DNA of 64,000 bases from Listeria monocytogenes (GCF_013282665.1 NZ_CP054041.1:1594001-1658000); one strand, 5' to 3'. Shown: positions 25,082-33,777, numbered from the stretch's first letter. Translations and numbers: made by a program. Notes: a model not told the origin generated them from the sequence alone.

Positions 25082-25194
25082 ATTCAGGAGGGATAAAGTG
25101 GGAAATCAAAAACAATCTCAGTGAGCATTTAAAGTTTGGAGCATTTAAGACTAAAAAGTTAATAAAGAATCGCGATAACAATATAGAAAGTTGA
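25048..25194 (+). pseudogene. Out-of-frame continuation or toxin-tail fragment
   Basis: An open frame of 48 codons encodes GKIEFRADIDSGGIKWEIKN and continues to a stop 7 nt before the next gene. It may be the frameshifted end of the MIYSVG paralog, because its start resembles that paralog's C-terminus. It may also, in its later half, be a toxin tail. Confidence 0.4.
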
Positions 25195-25201
25195 ATGAAA
25201 A

Positions 25202-25558
25202 ATGGATTTTATTTTAAATATTTTAATTAATATTATAGCTTTTGTATGCTTCTTGGTTGGTGGAAATGCAATTAAAAAAGAGAAGCAGTTAATGGGAAAA
25301 GTGATTGCCAGTTTATCAATAGCTGGATTGGCGATAGTCGGAACAGGTTTAATTCTGTCTGGTGTAGAGGAACTGCACACATATATGTACATTATATTAG
25401 TAATTGAAATGGGGATACTTTTCATAAATGTATTCATGAATTATTTAAGTAAACTCGGAAAATCGGAAGTTTTAATAGGTGTATGTGTATTAATTCTAAC
25501 GATATTTAATTTATTTACTTATGTAACTTATGTGGTTTTGACTTTTGTTTTTTACTGA
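25202..25558 (+). CDS. Four-helix membrane protein, divergent paralog 3
   Basis: This is a 118-residue protein with four predicted membrane segments. It shares the AIVGTGLILSG motif and overall layout with the products of 22268, 23227 and 25598 but is clearly more diverged, with NAIKKEKQLMGKV in place of LSEKTKG. No good ribosome site precedes the ATG at 25202; GAATGAAAA is upstream. Confidence 0.6.
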   Translation: MDFILNILINIIAFVCFLVGGNAIKKEKQLMGKVIASLSIAGLAIVGTGLILSGVEELHTYMYIILVIEMGILFINVFMNYLSKLGKSEVLIGVCVLILTIFNLFTYVTYVVLTFVFY

Positions 25559-25597
25559 AAAACTGACGCTATAAAAGGAGGAAATTAGGTAACGATT

Positions 25598-25954
25598 ATG
25601 ATTGAATTTATTATCGATGTATCAATAAATTTTATTACATTTGCAATTTGTTTCATTCCGCTGCTTCTCTCAGAAAAAACTAAAGGTATCTTGGAAATCG
25701 TAGGTGCAAGCATACTTTTTGCGGGGATTATGATAGTTGGAACAGGTATTTTCATAAGCAGTAGTGAAACCCTGAAATCATATATTTATGTGATTTTGGT
25801 AGTGCAAATAATTATTTTGTGCATCGAACTCATATTAGTTTTATGGAGTAAAAGTAAAGGAAAGTCTACAATTTTATCTATCCTATCAGCAACATTAGCT
25901 ATAGTCGCTTTAGGAATATATATTTATTATGTTATAGCGAGTTTTATTTATTGA
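25598..25954 (+). CDS. Four-helix membrane protein, paralog 4
   Basis: This is a 118-residue protein closely matching those at 22268 and 23227, with four predicted membrane segments and the motifs LSEKTKGI and MIVGTGIFIS. AAAGGAGG lies 17-24 nt before the ATG, a little far. The very similar DNA among the three copies suggests recent tandem duplication or gene conversion. Confidence 0.7.
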   Translation: MIEFIIDVSINFITFAICFIPLLLSEKTKGILEIVGASILFAGIMIVGTGIFISSSETLKSYIYVILVVQIIILCIELILVLWSKSKGKSTILSILSATLAIVALGIYIYYVIASFIY

Positions 25955-26150
25955 AAATTATTTTCCGAAGATAGGAAAAATTTGCAGAAATAAAGAAAAA
26001 AATAATAAAAAAGAATTAATAATCAATGATTCGCCTAGCCTAGCAGTATTTTCCCTATATTTAGGAAAACTTAAACAGTTAGATAATAACAAAAAGATTT
26101 CGGAACACAAGCAAAGAGAAGGTTTAGTGTATAAGATTGAAGTAAATTGA
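25953..26150 (+). pseudogene. Start-less reading-frame fragment, probable toxin-tip tail
   Basis: A frame of 65 codons with no start encodes a basic stretch, then SPSLAVFSLYLGKLKQLD and REGLVYKIEVN. It ends with TGA at 26148-26150, overlapping the TTG start of the next gene by 4 nt. It is the longest of the tail fragments. No domain was recognised. Confidence 0.45.
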
Positions 26151-26434
26151 AAATTGGAGTTGAATACTTATTGGCTTTTATCAGAAAAAATAGCTTTCTA
26201 CTGTTTTTAATATTATTTCTCATGAGTTCCATTTTAATTCATATGTTTTTTTATAATTTTCTCACAGATATTATTGTAACTGTGTTTTTGGGATTAGAAA
26301 CAATTGTTATTGTCATTATCTCAATAGAAATTATGGATGTTAAAAAAATAAGAAAGCGGACAAAAAGAATTATAGAAATATATTTTTTAACCTTACTTGG
26401 TATAACAGTAATCACGTCATATTTATTTTATTAA
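26147..26434 (+). CDS. Small membrane protein, first of an immunity-like pair
   Basis: This is a 95-residue protein with about three predicted membrane segments and a basic loop (KKIRKRTKR), ending TSYLFY. It resembles the 89-residue protein directly after the RHS toxin (ending SSFFLY). The start is a TTG at 26147 that overlaps the stop of the preceding fragment. The second gene of the pair follows after 15 nt. Confidence 0.6.
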   Translation: MKIGVEYLLAFIRKNSFLLFLILFLMSSILIHMFFYNFLTDIIVTVFLGLETIVIVIISIEIMDVKKIRKRTKRIIEIYFLTLLGITVITSYLFY

Positions 26435-26449
26435 GGAGGTTTTCCTATC

Positions 26450-26620
26450 ATGGCTATCTCAATTGCAGCTTTGATTAACCTAGTAATAATTGCAGGATTA
26501 TATTTAATTAAAAGAAGTAGGGTAAGTATGATATTTAAAGGTATATGTGCTGTTGTCCTATGTACTTTTTCAGTTGGAATGTATGCTTATCTCGGGGTTT
26601 ATGTCGGATTGTTGGGCTAA
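26450..26620 (+). CDS. Tiny membrane protein, second of an immunity-like pair
   Basis: This is a 56-residue protein with two membrane helices around a basic loop (IKRSRVSM). TTAAGGAGG lies 10 nt before the ATG. It pairs with the 95-residue protein as at 18836/19126 and 21682/21865. A start-less fragment (26621-26689, ending NNLITYPITVMA) follows. Confidence 0.6.
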   Translation: MAISIAALINLVIIAGLYLIKRSRVSMIFKGICAVVLCTFSVGMYAYLGVYVGLLG

Positions 26621-26720
26621 GGGATTTGTGAAAAAGAGGCGGTAAGAACTAATAACTTAATTACATATCCGATTACTGTAATGGCTTAAGACTTTCAAAA
26701 AAAGAGAGATGATAAAAACT

Positions 26721-26876
26721 ATGAGTAATTTGCTGGTGAGAAAAGACCTTCGTTTGAAAATAGAAGAATCAGTTCAGCTAGAATTAAAAACGGTTTTTAA
26801 AGATTATGCCAAGTGGTTACGGAAGGAATATGATTTTCCTATTCGTGTGACTGTGTATATTAAAGCAAGAAATTAA
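26721..26876 (+). CDS. Short hypothetical protein, probably truncated
   Basis: This is a 51-residue acidic/basic soluble peptide (RLKIEESVQLELKTVFKDY then DFPIRVTVYIKARN). A weak GAGAG precedes the ATG. The sequence has a domain-like start and stops abruptly, and the following 180 nt look degraded. It is probably the remains of the last immunity gene of the array. Confidence 0.45.
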   Translation: MSNLLVRKDLRLKIEESVQLELKTVFKDYAKWLRKEYDFPIRVTVYIKARN

Positions 26877-27061
26877 AGGAAGATAAAATCGAATAAAACT
26901 TCAACAGAATAAATATTGTTATGTTCCACTGGAAAAAAAGGTGATTTTTATAGCAAAACTAGTAAAAGATAAAGTTTTTTATTTTTGGTATAAAAATTAA
27001 AGCTGAAGAAATCAATTATCAGTTCAGAAATAAGGATAACTGCCAACCAGCATACAAAGTA

Positions 27062-27097
27062 AAAAGATAACACAATCACATTGTGTTATCTTTTTTG
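27062..27097 (+). terminator. Terminator closing the immunity array
   Basis: A perfect 14-bp stem (27062-27075 with 27081-27094) with a 5-nt loop is followed by Ts. It separates the array from the inlA promoter region. The 185 nt before it (26877-27061) hold no gene. Confidence 0.85.
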
Positions 27098-27130
27098 CAT
27101 ACATTTCACCAATAATCCAGGTAACAATAT

Positions 27131-27155
27131 GTGTTATTTTGAACATAAAGGGTAG
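27131..27155 (+). promoter_or_regulatory. Sigma-B-type promoter of inlA
   Basis: GTGTTA at 27131-27136 and GGGTAG at 27150-27155, with a 13-bp spacer, fit the sigma-B consensus (GTTT, N13-15, GGGTAT). A sigma-B-dependent inlA promoter is established in L. monocytogenes. Confidence 0.75.
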
Positions 27156-27158
27156 AGG

Positions 27159-27200
27159 ATAACATAAGTTAATTCTTTTTTGGAGAAAAATAGTTATTAT
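27159..27200 (+). promoter_or_regulatory. PrfA box and -10 of inlA
   Basis: ATAACATAAGTTAA at 27159-27172 is a 14-bp PrfA box with two mismatches to TTAACANNTGTTAA. TATTAT follows at 27195-27200, 22 bp after the box, the spacing PrfA needs. The roughly 400 nt from here to the inlA start (27201-27602) form a long 5' leader with no gene. Confidence 0.85.
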
Positions 27201-27602
27201 TATTTAATGGGCTTTGAAAGGGGTGATTATATAGAAGAAGTGAAAAAAAGAGAGTTTTGGCGGGAAGAGTGCGGGGCTTGAATTCGTCAATAATAGACCA
27301 TTTTAAAAGGTGGAATGACACGTGTGGTATCAACATAACATGATTTGCATGGTTGAATTCCTATTAAGCTTCGATAGTGACATACATAAAAATACGATAT
27401 ATAGGGAAATGTGCTGGAACGAACGAGATGAAAGATATCACTAAACGGCTCCGTAGACAGATTAGCTACTGAATACCATAGGAACAATTCATGGGGCGCA
27501 TAGTTTAATAAATTAAGCAGACACGATTTTTCGGATGCAGGAGAAAATCCTACACAACGAAACCTGATATTGTTTCTAACTATTGAAAAAGGAGTGTATA
27601 TA

Positions 27603-30002
27603 GTGAGAAAAAAACGATATGTATGGTTGAAAAGTATACTAGTAGCAATATTAGTATTTGGCAGTGGATTATGGATTAACACGAGTAACGGGACAAATGC
27701 TCAGGCAGCTACAATTACACAAGATACTCCTATTAATCAGATTTTTACAGATACAGCTCTAGCGGAAAAAATGAAGACAGTCTTAGGAAAAACGAATGTA
27801 ACAGACACGGTCTCGCAAACAGATTTAGACCAAGTTACGACGCTTCAGGCGGATAGATTAGGGATAAAATCTATCGATGGATTGGAATACTTGAACAATT
27901 TAACACAAATAAATTTCAGCAATAATCAACTTACGGATATAACGCCACTTAAAGATTTAACTAAGTTAGTTGATATTTTGATGAATAATAATCAAATAGC
28001 GGATATAACTCCGCTAGCTAATTTGTCGAATCTAACTGGTTTGACTTTGTTCAACAATCAGATAACGGATATAGACCCGCTTAAAAATCTAACAAATTTA
28101 AATCGGCTAGAACTATCTAGTAACACGATTAGTGATATTAGTGCGCTTTCAGGTTTAACTAGTCTACAGCAATTATCTTTTGGTAATCAAGTGACAGATT
28201 TAAAACCATTAGCTAATTTAACAACACTAGAACGACTAGATATTTCAAGTAATAAGCTGTCGGATATTAGTGTTCTGGCTAAATTAACCAATTTAGAAAG
28301 TCTTATCGCTACTAACAACCAAATAAGTGATATAACCCCACTTGGAATTTTAACAAATTTGGACGAATTATCCTTAAATGGTAACCAGTTAAAAGATATA
28401 GGCACATTGGCGAGTTTAACAAACTTGACAGATTTAGATTTAGCAAATAACCAAATTAGTAATCTAGCACCACTGTCGGGTCTAACAAAACTAACTGAGT
28501 TAAAACTGGGAGCTAACCAAATAAGTAACATCAGTCCCCTAGCAGGTCTAACCGCACTCACTAACTTAGAGCTAAATGAAAATCAGTTAGAAGATATTAG
28601 CCCAATTTCTAACCTGAAAAATCTCACATATTTAACGTTGTACTTTAATAATATAAGTGATATAAGCCCAGTTTCTAGTTTAACAAAGCTCCAAAGATTA
28701 TTTTTCTATAATAACAAGGTAAGTGATGTAAGCTCGCTTGCGAATTTAACCAATATTAATTGGCTTTCGGCTGGGCATAACCAAATTAGCGATCTTACAC
28801 CATTGGCTAATTTAACAAGAATTACCCAATTAGGGTTGAATGATCAAGCATGGACAAATCCACCAGTGAACTACAAAGTAAATGTATCCATTCCAAACAC
28901 GGTGAAAAATGTGACGGGCGCTTTGATTGCACCAGCCACTATTAGCGATGGCGGTAGTTATGCAGAACCTGATATAACATGGAGCTTACCAAGTTATACG
29001 AATGAAGTAAGTTATACCTTTAACCAATCTGTCACTATTGGAAAAGGAACGACAACATTTAGCGGAACTGTGAAGCAGCCACTTAAGGCAATTTTTAATG
29101 CTAAGTTTCATGTGGACGGCAAAGAAACAACCAAAGAAGTGGAAGCTGGGAATCTATTGACTGAACCAGCCAATCCTGTAAAAGAAGGTCACACTTTTAT
29201 TGGGTGGTTTGATGCCCAAACAGGCGGAACTAAATGGAATTTCAGTACGGATAAAATGCCGACAAATGATATCGATTTATATGCACAATTTAGTATTAAC
29301 AGCTACACAGCAACCTTTGATAATGACGGAGTGACAACATCTCAAACTGTAGATTATCAAGGATTGTTACAAGAACCTACGGCACCAACAAAAGAAGGTT
29401 ATACTTTCAAAGGCTGGTATAACGCAAAAACTGGCGGTGACAAGTGGGATTTTGCAACTAGTAAGATGCCTGCTAAAAACATCACCTTATATGCTCAATA
29501 TAGCGCCAATAGCTATACAGCAACCTTTGATGTTGATGGAAAAACAACGACTCAAGCAGTAGACTATCAAGGACTTCTCAAAGAACCAAAAACGCCAACA
29601 AAAGCTGGATATACTTTTAAAGGTTGGTATGACGAAAAAACAGATGGTAAAAAATGGGATTTTGCGACGGATAAAATGCCAGCAAATGACATTACGCTAT
29701 ACGCTCAATTTACGAAAAATCCTGTGGCACCACCAACAACTGGTGGGAACACACCGCCTACTACAAATAACGGCGGGAACACTACACCACCTTCCGCAAA
29801 TATACCTGGAAGCGACACATCTAACACATCAACAGGGAATTCAGCGAGCACAACAAGTACAATGAACGCTTACGACCCTTATAATTCAAAAGATGCTTCA
29901 CTCCCAACAACGGGTGATAGCGATAATGCGCTATATCTGTTGTTAGGCTTATTAGCAGTAGGCACCGCAGTAGTTCTTACTAAAAAAAACCGTGCTAAAT
30001 AA
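27603..30002 (+). CDS. inlA: Internalin A, LPXTG-anchored E-cadherin-binding invasin
   Basis: This is a full-length internalin A of 799 residues. In order: signal peptide (1-35), cap domain, about 15 leucine-rich repeats of 22 residues (about 77-415), Ig-like inter-repeat region, three B repeats with the motif GYTFKGWY, a Pro/Thr-rich spacer, the sortase signal LPTTGDSDN, a membrane helix and a basic tail (KKNRAK). It binds E-cadherin on intestinal epithelium and mediates entry. The start is GTG at 27603 with AAAAAGGAG 9 nt upstream; the ATG at 27570 lacks a ribosome site. There is no premature stop of the kind often found in food strains, so it should be wall-anchored. PrfA and sigma-B signals lie upstream. 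inlB follows 89 nt downstream. Confidence 0.98.
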   Translation: MRKKRYVWLKSILVAILVFGSGLWINTSNGTNAQAATITQDTPINQIFTDTALAEKMKTVLGKTNVTDTVSQTDLDQVTTLQADRLGIKSIDGLEYLNNLTQINFSNNQLTDITPLKDLTKLVDILMNNNQIADITPLANLSNLTGLTLFNNQITDIDPLKNLTNLNRLELSSNTISDISALSGLTSLQQLSFGNQVTDLKPLANLTTLERLDISSNKLSDISVLAKLTNLESLIATNNQISDITPLGILTNLDELSLNGNQLKDIGTLASLTNLTDLDLANNQISNLAPLSGLTKLTELKLGANQISNISPLAGLTALTNLELNENQLEDISPISNLKNLTYLTLYFNNISDISPVSSLTKLQRLFFYNNKVSDVSSLANLTNINWLSAGHNQISDLTPLANLTRITQLGLNDQAWTNPPVNYKVNVSIPNTVKNVTGALIAPATISDGGSYAEPDITWSLPSYTNEVSYTFNQSVTIGKGTTTFSGTVKQPLKAIFNAKFHVDGKETTKEVEAGNLLTEPANPVKEGHTFIGWFDAQTGGTKWNFSTDKMPTNDIDLYAQFSINSYTATFDNDGVTTSQTVDYQGLLQEPTAPTKEGYTFKGWYNAKTGGDKWDFATSKMPAKNITLYAQYSANSYTATFDVDGKTTTQAVDYQGLLKEPKTPTKAGYTFKGWYDEKTDGKKWDFATDKMPANDITLYAQFTKNPVAPPTTGGNTPPTTNNGGNTTPPSANIPGSDTSNTSTGNSASTTSTMNAYDPYNSKDASLPTTGDSDNALYLLLGLLAVGTAVVLTKKNRAK

Positions 30003-30091
30003 AGCGAAGTAGTGTGAAGAGCTGGATGTGGTTTTCGGACTATATCTAGCTTTTTTATTTTTTTAATAACTAGAATCAAGGAGAGGATAGT

Positions 30092-31984
30092 GTGAAAGGA
30101 AAGTACAATTCAAGAAGGAAGTATTATTTTATCTCAGGTTTAGCTATTATTTTTAGTTTATGGATAATTATTGGTAACGGAGCGAAAGTACAGGCGGAGA
30201 CCATCAACATGCCAACGCCAATCAAGCAAATTTTTCCAGATGATGCTTTTGCAGAAATAATCAAAGACAATTTAAAGAAAACAAGTGTGGCAGATGTAGT
30301 GACACAAAATGAATTAAATAGCATAGGGCAAATCATCGCGAATGACAGCGATATTAAGTCCATTCAAGGAATTCAGTATTTACCTAATGTAACAAGATTA
30401 TTTTTAAATGGGAATAAATTAACGGATATGACCCCTTTAGCAAGTTTGGGGAATTTAAGCTGGCTTTTTTTAGATAAAAATAAAATAAAAGATTTAAGCT
30501 CACTCAAAGATTTAAAAAAATTAAAATCACTTTCTTTGGAGCATAGTGGTATAAGTGATATAAACGGACTTGTTCATTTACCGCAGTTGGAAAGTTTGTA
30601 TTTGGGAGATAACAAAATAGCAGATATAACGGTTCTTTCACGTTTAACTAAACTGGATACTTTGTCTCTTGAAGATAACCAAATTAGTGATATTGTGCCA
30701 CTTTCAGGTTTAACTAATTTGCATAATCTATATCTAAGTAAGAACCACATAAGCGATTTAAGAGCATTAGCAGGGCTTAAAAATCTAGATGTTTTAGAAT
30801 TATTTAGTCAAGAATGTCTGAATAAATCTATTAATTATCAAACGAATCTAGTTGTTCCGAACACAGTAAAAAACATTGATGGGTCGTTAGTTACTCCAGA
30901 AATAATAAGTGATGATGGCGATTATGAAAAACCGAATGTCAAATGGCATTTACCAGAATTTATAAATGAAGTAAGTTTTATTTTCTATCAACCAGTCACT
31001 GTTGGAAAAGCAAAAGCACGATTTCACGGGAGAGTAACCCAACCACTGAAAGAGGTTTACACAGTAAGTTATGATGTTGATGGAACAGTAATAAAAACAA
31101 AAGTAGAGGCAGGGACGCGAATAACTGCACCTAAACCTCCGACCAAACAAGGCTATGTTTTTAAAGGCTGGTATACTGAAAAAAATGGTGGACATGAGTG
31201 GAATTTTAGTACGGATTATATGTCCGGAAACGATTTTACTTTGTACGCCATGTTTAAAGCGGAAACGACTGAAAAAGCGGTGAATTTAACACGCTATGTT
31301 AAATACATTCGCGGGAATGCGGGCATCTACAAACTTCCAAGAGAAGATAACTCACTTAAACAAGGAACGCTAGCCTCGCACCGCTGTAAAGCTCTAACTG
31401 TTGATAGAGAAGCGCGAAACGGCGGGGAATTATGGTACAGGTTAAAAAATATTGGCTGGACCAAAGCCGAAAATCTTTCCTTAGACCGTTACGATAAAAT
31501 AGAATATGATAAAGGTGTTACTGCTTATGCAAGAGTGAAAAATGCGCCAGGGAATGCCGTTTGGACAAAACCTTACAATACAGCCGGCGCAACTCTCGTG
31601 AACAAGCTTTCCGTCTACCAAGGTAAAAATATGCGAATATTGCGCGAAGCCAAAACACCAATTACTACGTGGTATCAATTTAGCATTGATGGCAAAGTAA
31701 TTGGTTGGGTCGATACGCGTGCACTTAACACGTTTTATAAACAAAGCATGGAAATACCAATCCAATTAACTCGATACGTCAGCGCAAATAAAGGAAATGA
31801 AGCATACTATAAAGTTCCGGTAGTCGATAGTCCGATCAAATGGGGAACTTTAGCCAAGTATAAAAATCAAACATTAATTGTCGATCGGACAGCCACCGTT
31901 GAAGGTCAGCTTTGGTATCGGATAAGAACTAGCTCCACCTTCATCGGTTGGACAAAAGCTACGAATTTAAGTACGCAGAAATAA
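30092..31984 (+). CDS. inlB: Internalin B, GW-module Met-receptor-binding invasin
   Basis: This is a 630-residue internalin B, the usual length. In order: signal peptide (1-35), cap, about seven leucine-rich repeats, Ig-like inter-repeat region, one B repeat (GYVFKGWYTEKNGG), and three GW modules in the last 240 residues (for example YRLKNIGWTKAENL and FIGWTKATNL). The leucine-rich part binds the host Met receptor; GW modules hold the protein to lipoteichoic acid, and there is no LPXTG. The GTG start follows AAGGAGAGG. It is normally cotranscribed with inlA and also has its own control. Confidence 0.98.
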   Translation: MKGKYNSRRKYYFISGLAIIFSLWIIIGNGAKVQAETINMPTPIKQIFPDDAFAEIIKDNLKKTSVADVVTQNELNSIGQIIANDSDIKSIQGIQYLPNVTRLFLNGNKLTDMTPLASLGNLSWLFLDKNKIKDLSSLKDLKKLKSLSLEHSGISDINGLVHLPQLESLYLGDNKIADITVLSRLTKLDTLSLEDNQISDIVPLSGLTNLHNLYLSKNHISDLRALAGLKNLDVLELFSQECLNKSINYQTNLVVPNTVKNIDGSLVTPEIISDDGDYEKPNVKWHLPEFINEVSFIFYQPVTVGKAKARFHGRVTQPLKEVYTVSYDVDGTVIKTKVEAGTRITAPKPPTKQGYVFKGWYTEKNGGHEWNFSTDYMSGNDFTLYAMFKAETTEKAVNLTRYVKYIRGNAGIYKLPREDNSLKQGTLASHRCKALTVDREARNGGELWYRLKNIGWTKAENLSLDRYDKIEYDKGVTAYARVKNAPGNAVWTKPYNTAGATLVNKLSVYQGKNMRILREAKTPITTWYQFSIDGKVIGWVDTRALNTFYKQSMEIPIQLTRYVSANKGNEAYYKVPVVDSPIKWGTLAKYKNQTLIVDRTATVEGQLWYRIRTSSTFIGWTKATNLSTQK

Positions 31985-31997
31985 CTGACAACTGACC

Positions 31998-32033
31998 AAG
32001 AAAAGAAGGCGAAGAGTCGCCTTCTTTTCTTGT
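31998..32033 (+). terminator. Terminator after inlB
   Basis: A perfect 15-bp stem (31998-32012 with 32017-32031) with a 4-nt loop follows the inlB stop. Confidence 0.9.
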
Positions 32034-32193
32034 ATAAATTGTGTCGATATGCTGATTTAAACAACGAATTAATATTCTAAGTGAACTAAAAGATTCACAA
32101 AAAGTACATTGATTTAAGCATTATCGCATGATATTTTAAAGAGAAGTGATTGTTATAATTTCACAATATATAGAGAGAAACGGAGGAGACATA

Positions 32194-32280
32194 ATGAAAC
32201 AAAAAGGAAATTGGAAATCTATTGTTGGTTTTGTATTTGGTCTATTAATTGTTGGAATCATCTTTGCGCTGATTAATTAA
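32194..32280 (+). CDS. 28-residue small membrane protein
   Basis: This is a 28-residue peptide with a basic start (MKQKGNWK) and a single membrane helix (SIVGFVFGLLIVGIIFALIN). CGGAGGAGA lies 8 nt before the ATG, a strong site. It is followed after 17 nt by the membrane protein gene at 32298 and may be in the same operon. The function is unknown. No good promoter was identified in 32034-32193. Confidence 0.6.
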   Translation: MKQKGNWKSIVGFVFGLLIVGIIFALIN

Positions 32281-32297
32281 TAATAGGGGGAAACATT

Positions 32298-33227
32298 ATC
32301 AAAACCTATCAAGAACGACATCGTACTAATATAGGTGCAATGATTTTGGCACTTGTTATTTTACTAATAGGAGTTATGTTAATATTTGTTACTTTTAAAG
32401 TAAATGCTATGCCAACAGCACCTACAGACATGGGGAGTTATCTCGATGTAACAGACTCAGTAAAACAACTTATCGTAATGGGGATTGGCGTTTGTGCAGC
32501 GTTATTTTTCATCGGAGGGCTTTTGCTTACAATCCGCGTGAAAAGCACCGTTTATGCGCGTTCTTTCCAACTCCATGAAAATGGGATTGAATCCTTGTTT
32601 AAAGGGAAGTCAGAAGGGATTATTCCTTTCGAAAACATAGAAGAAATTCAAATGTTACGCGTTCCAGGACTGAAGCTCGTGAACAATCTGCTTTACCGCG
32701 CGGAAAATTCAAATGACTGGATTTATATTCCTGCAAGAGTGGGCGAATCCGGCGAACTTCTAGAAAACTTTCTGACAAAAGTTACACCAAAATTAATTGC
32801 TACTAATAAGAAGGCGCTCTGTGAAAAAAATCAGTTAGCATTTAATTTCTTAGCTCCTAGCGATTACAGAGCTTTTTACCAGAAATTGGATAAAAAACTA
32901 ACGAATAATTCATTGAATACTCAAAAATCATTGCTGTTAGATCAATTACTAGCTGCGAATACTAAAAAAATCCTTGTTAACCAAGACGGCGTTTCTTTAG
33001 ACAGAACAATTCTTAATTGGGAAGACTTAACTGTCGAAGTTCATTATGATAAACACGATACAATTATCAAAAATGCGCAAAGAACGCATGAATATGACTT
33101 TGTTTGCGTCCTTGCAACGGAGAAATTAGGTCAAGTTCAATTACAAGGTAGCGCTATTTCTAATCAACTAGTATTTCTAGATATTCTAAAAGAAAAAGCT
33201 GCATCGTTTACTTCATTTCAACAATAA
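32298..33227 (+). CDS. Membrane protein with PH-like domain, start codon unusual
   Basis: This is a protein of up to 309 residues with two N-terminal membrane helices and a soluble region that looks like a bacterial PH-like domain (about 85-160: RSFQLHENGIESLFKGKS; IPFENIEEIQML). No ATG, GTG or TTG is near the strong AGGGGG at 32285-32290; the codon at the right distance is ATC at 32298, with ATT at 32295. The ATG at 32340 lies about 50 nt from it, inside the first helix. I place the start at 32298 tentatively. The annotation might otherwise begin at 32340 (295 residues). The function is unknown. Confidence 0.65.
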   Translation: MKTYQERHRTNIGAMILALVILLIGVMLIFVTFKVNAMPTAPTDMGSYLDVTDSVKQLIVMGIGVCAALFFIGGLLLTIRVKSTVYARSFQLHENGIESLFKGKSEGIIPFENIEEIQMLRVPGLKLVNNLLYRAENSNDWIYIPARVGESGELLENFLTKVTPKLIATNKKALCEKNQLAFNFLAPSDYRAFYQKLDKKLTNNSLNTQKSLLLDQLLAANTKKILVNQDGVSLDRTILNWEDLTVEVHYDKHDTIIKNAQRTHEYDFVCVLATEKLGQVQLQGSAISNQLVFLDILKEKAASFTSFQQ

Positions 33228-33267
33228 AAAAGGAACTGATTCACTAAAACGAATCAGTTCCTTTTTT
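33226..33267. terminator. Bidirectional terminator
   Basis: A perfect 17-bp stem (33226-33242 with 33251-33267) with an 8-nt loop and A/T tracts lies between convergent genes. Confidence 0.9.
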
Positions 33268-33281
33268 ATTTGGACTTATTT

Positions 33282-33749
33282 TTACAAATATTTCTCGACA
33301 ATTTCCATGTTTTGCGGTCTGTCTTTACTTTCTAATACAGAAATATCGCGAACAATACTATCTAACTTAATTTTTTCCATTTCAAGTTCCATTTTTTGTT
33401 GAAGCAAATCGTATTTACTTGTAAGAACTTGTTGAATATTAGCGCCGACAACGCAATCTGGATTGGTTTTTGGATCAACATGAATTAAATTTGTGTTGCC
33501 TTCAATACTTTTATAGACATCAAGCAGCGAAATTTCTTCGGGCGGTCTAGCAAGAATCGGATTTGCTTTACCAGTTTGCGTAGTAATTAAATCGGCCTTT
33601 TTTAAATTGCTCATAATTCTTCTAATATTAGCGGGATTTGTTTTTACACTACTAGCAATAATTTCACTCGATAACAAATTCGTATTTTTAAAAATTTCTA
33701 TATAAGCCAAAATGTGGATAGCATCACTAAATTGGATGGAGTATTTCAT
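33282..33749 (-). CDS. Rrf2-family transcriptional regulator
   Basis: This is a 155-residue regulator of the Rrf2/YwnA type. The N-terminal winged helix includes DAIHILAYIEIF, SVKTNPANIRRIMSNLKKAD, and the family wing ARPPEEISLLDVYKSIEG. Only one cysteine (DCVVGA) is present, so it does not bind a typical three-Cys iron-sulfur cluster; a redox-sensing single cysteine is possible. It is divergent from a quinone-reductase-like gene at 33866, the common arrangement in which it represses its neighbour. Confidence 0.88.
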   Translation of the reverse strand: MKYSIQFSDAIHILAYIEIFKNTNLLSSEIIASSVKTNPANIRRIMSNLKKADLITTQTGKANPILARPPEEISLLDVYKSIEGNTNLIHVDPKTNPDCVVGANIQQVLTSKYDLLQQKMELEMEKIKLDSIVRDISVLESKDRPQNMEIVEKYL

Positions 33750-33777
33750 TTTTTTTCAATCCTTTCAAATTTTCTCC

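Noticed and set aside
18836..26876. CRISPR array or phage remnant as an explanation for the repeated AT-rich block
   Set aside because: The repeats are whole genes of 350-450 nt, not short regular repeats with spacers. No integrase, terminase, capsid gene, transposase or attachment site is seen.
26877..27602. Possible gene between the immunity array and inlA
   Set aside because: No frame with a ribosome site and coding-like composition is present. The stretch holds decayed sequence, a terminator, the promoter elements and the inlA leader.
30018..30052. Intrinsic terminator between inlA and inlB
   Set aside because: An imperfect AGCT-ended stem with a T-rich end exists, but it has several mismatches. 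Cotranscription of inlA and inlB is well known, so it is at best partial and is not listed.
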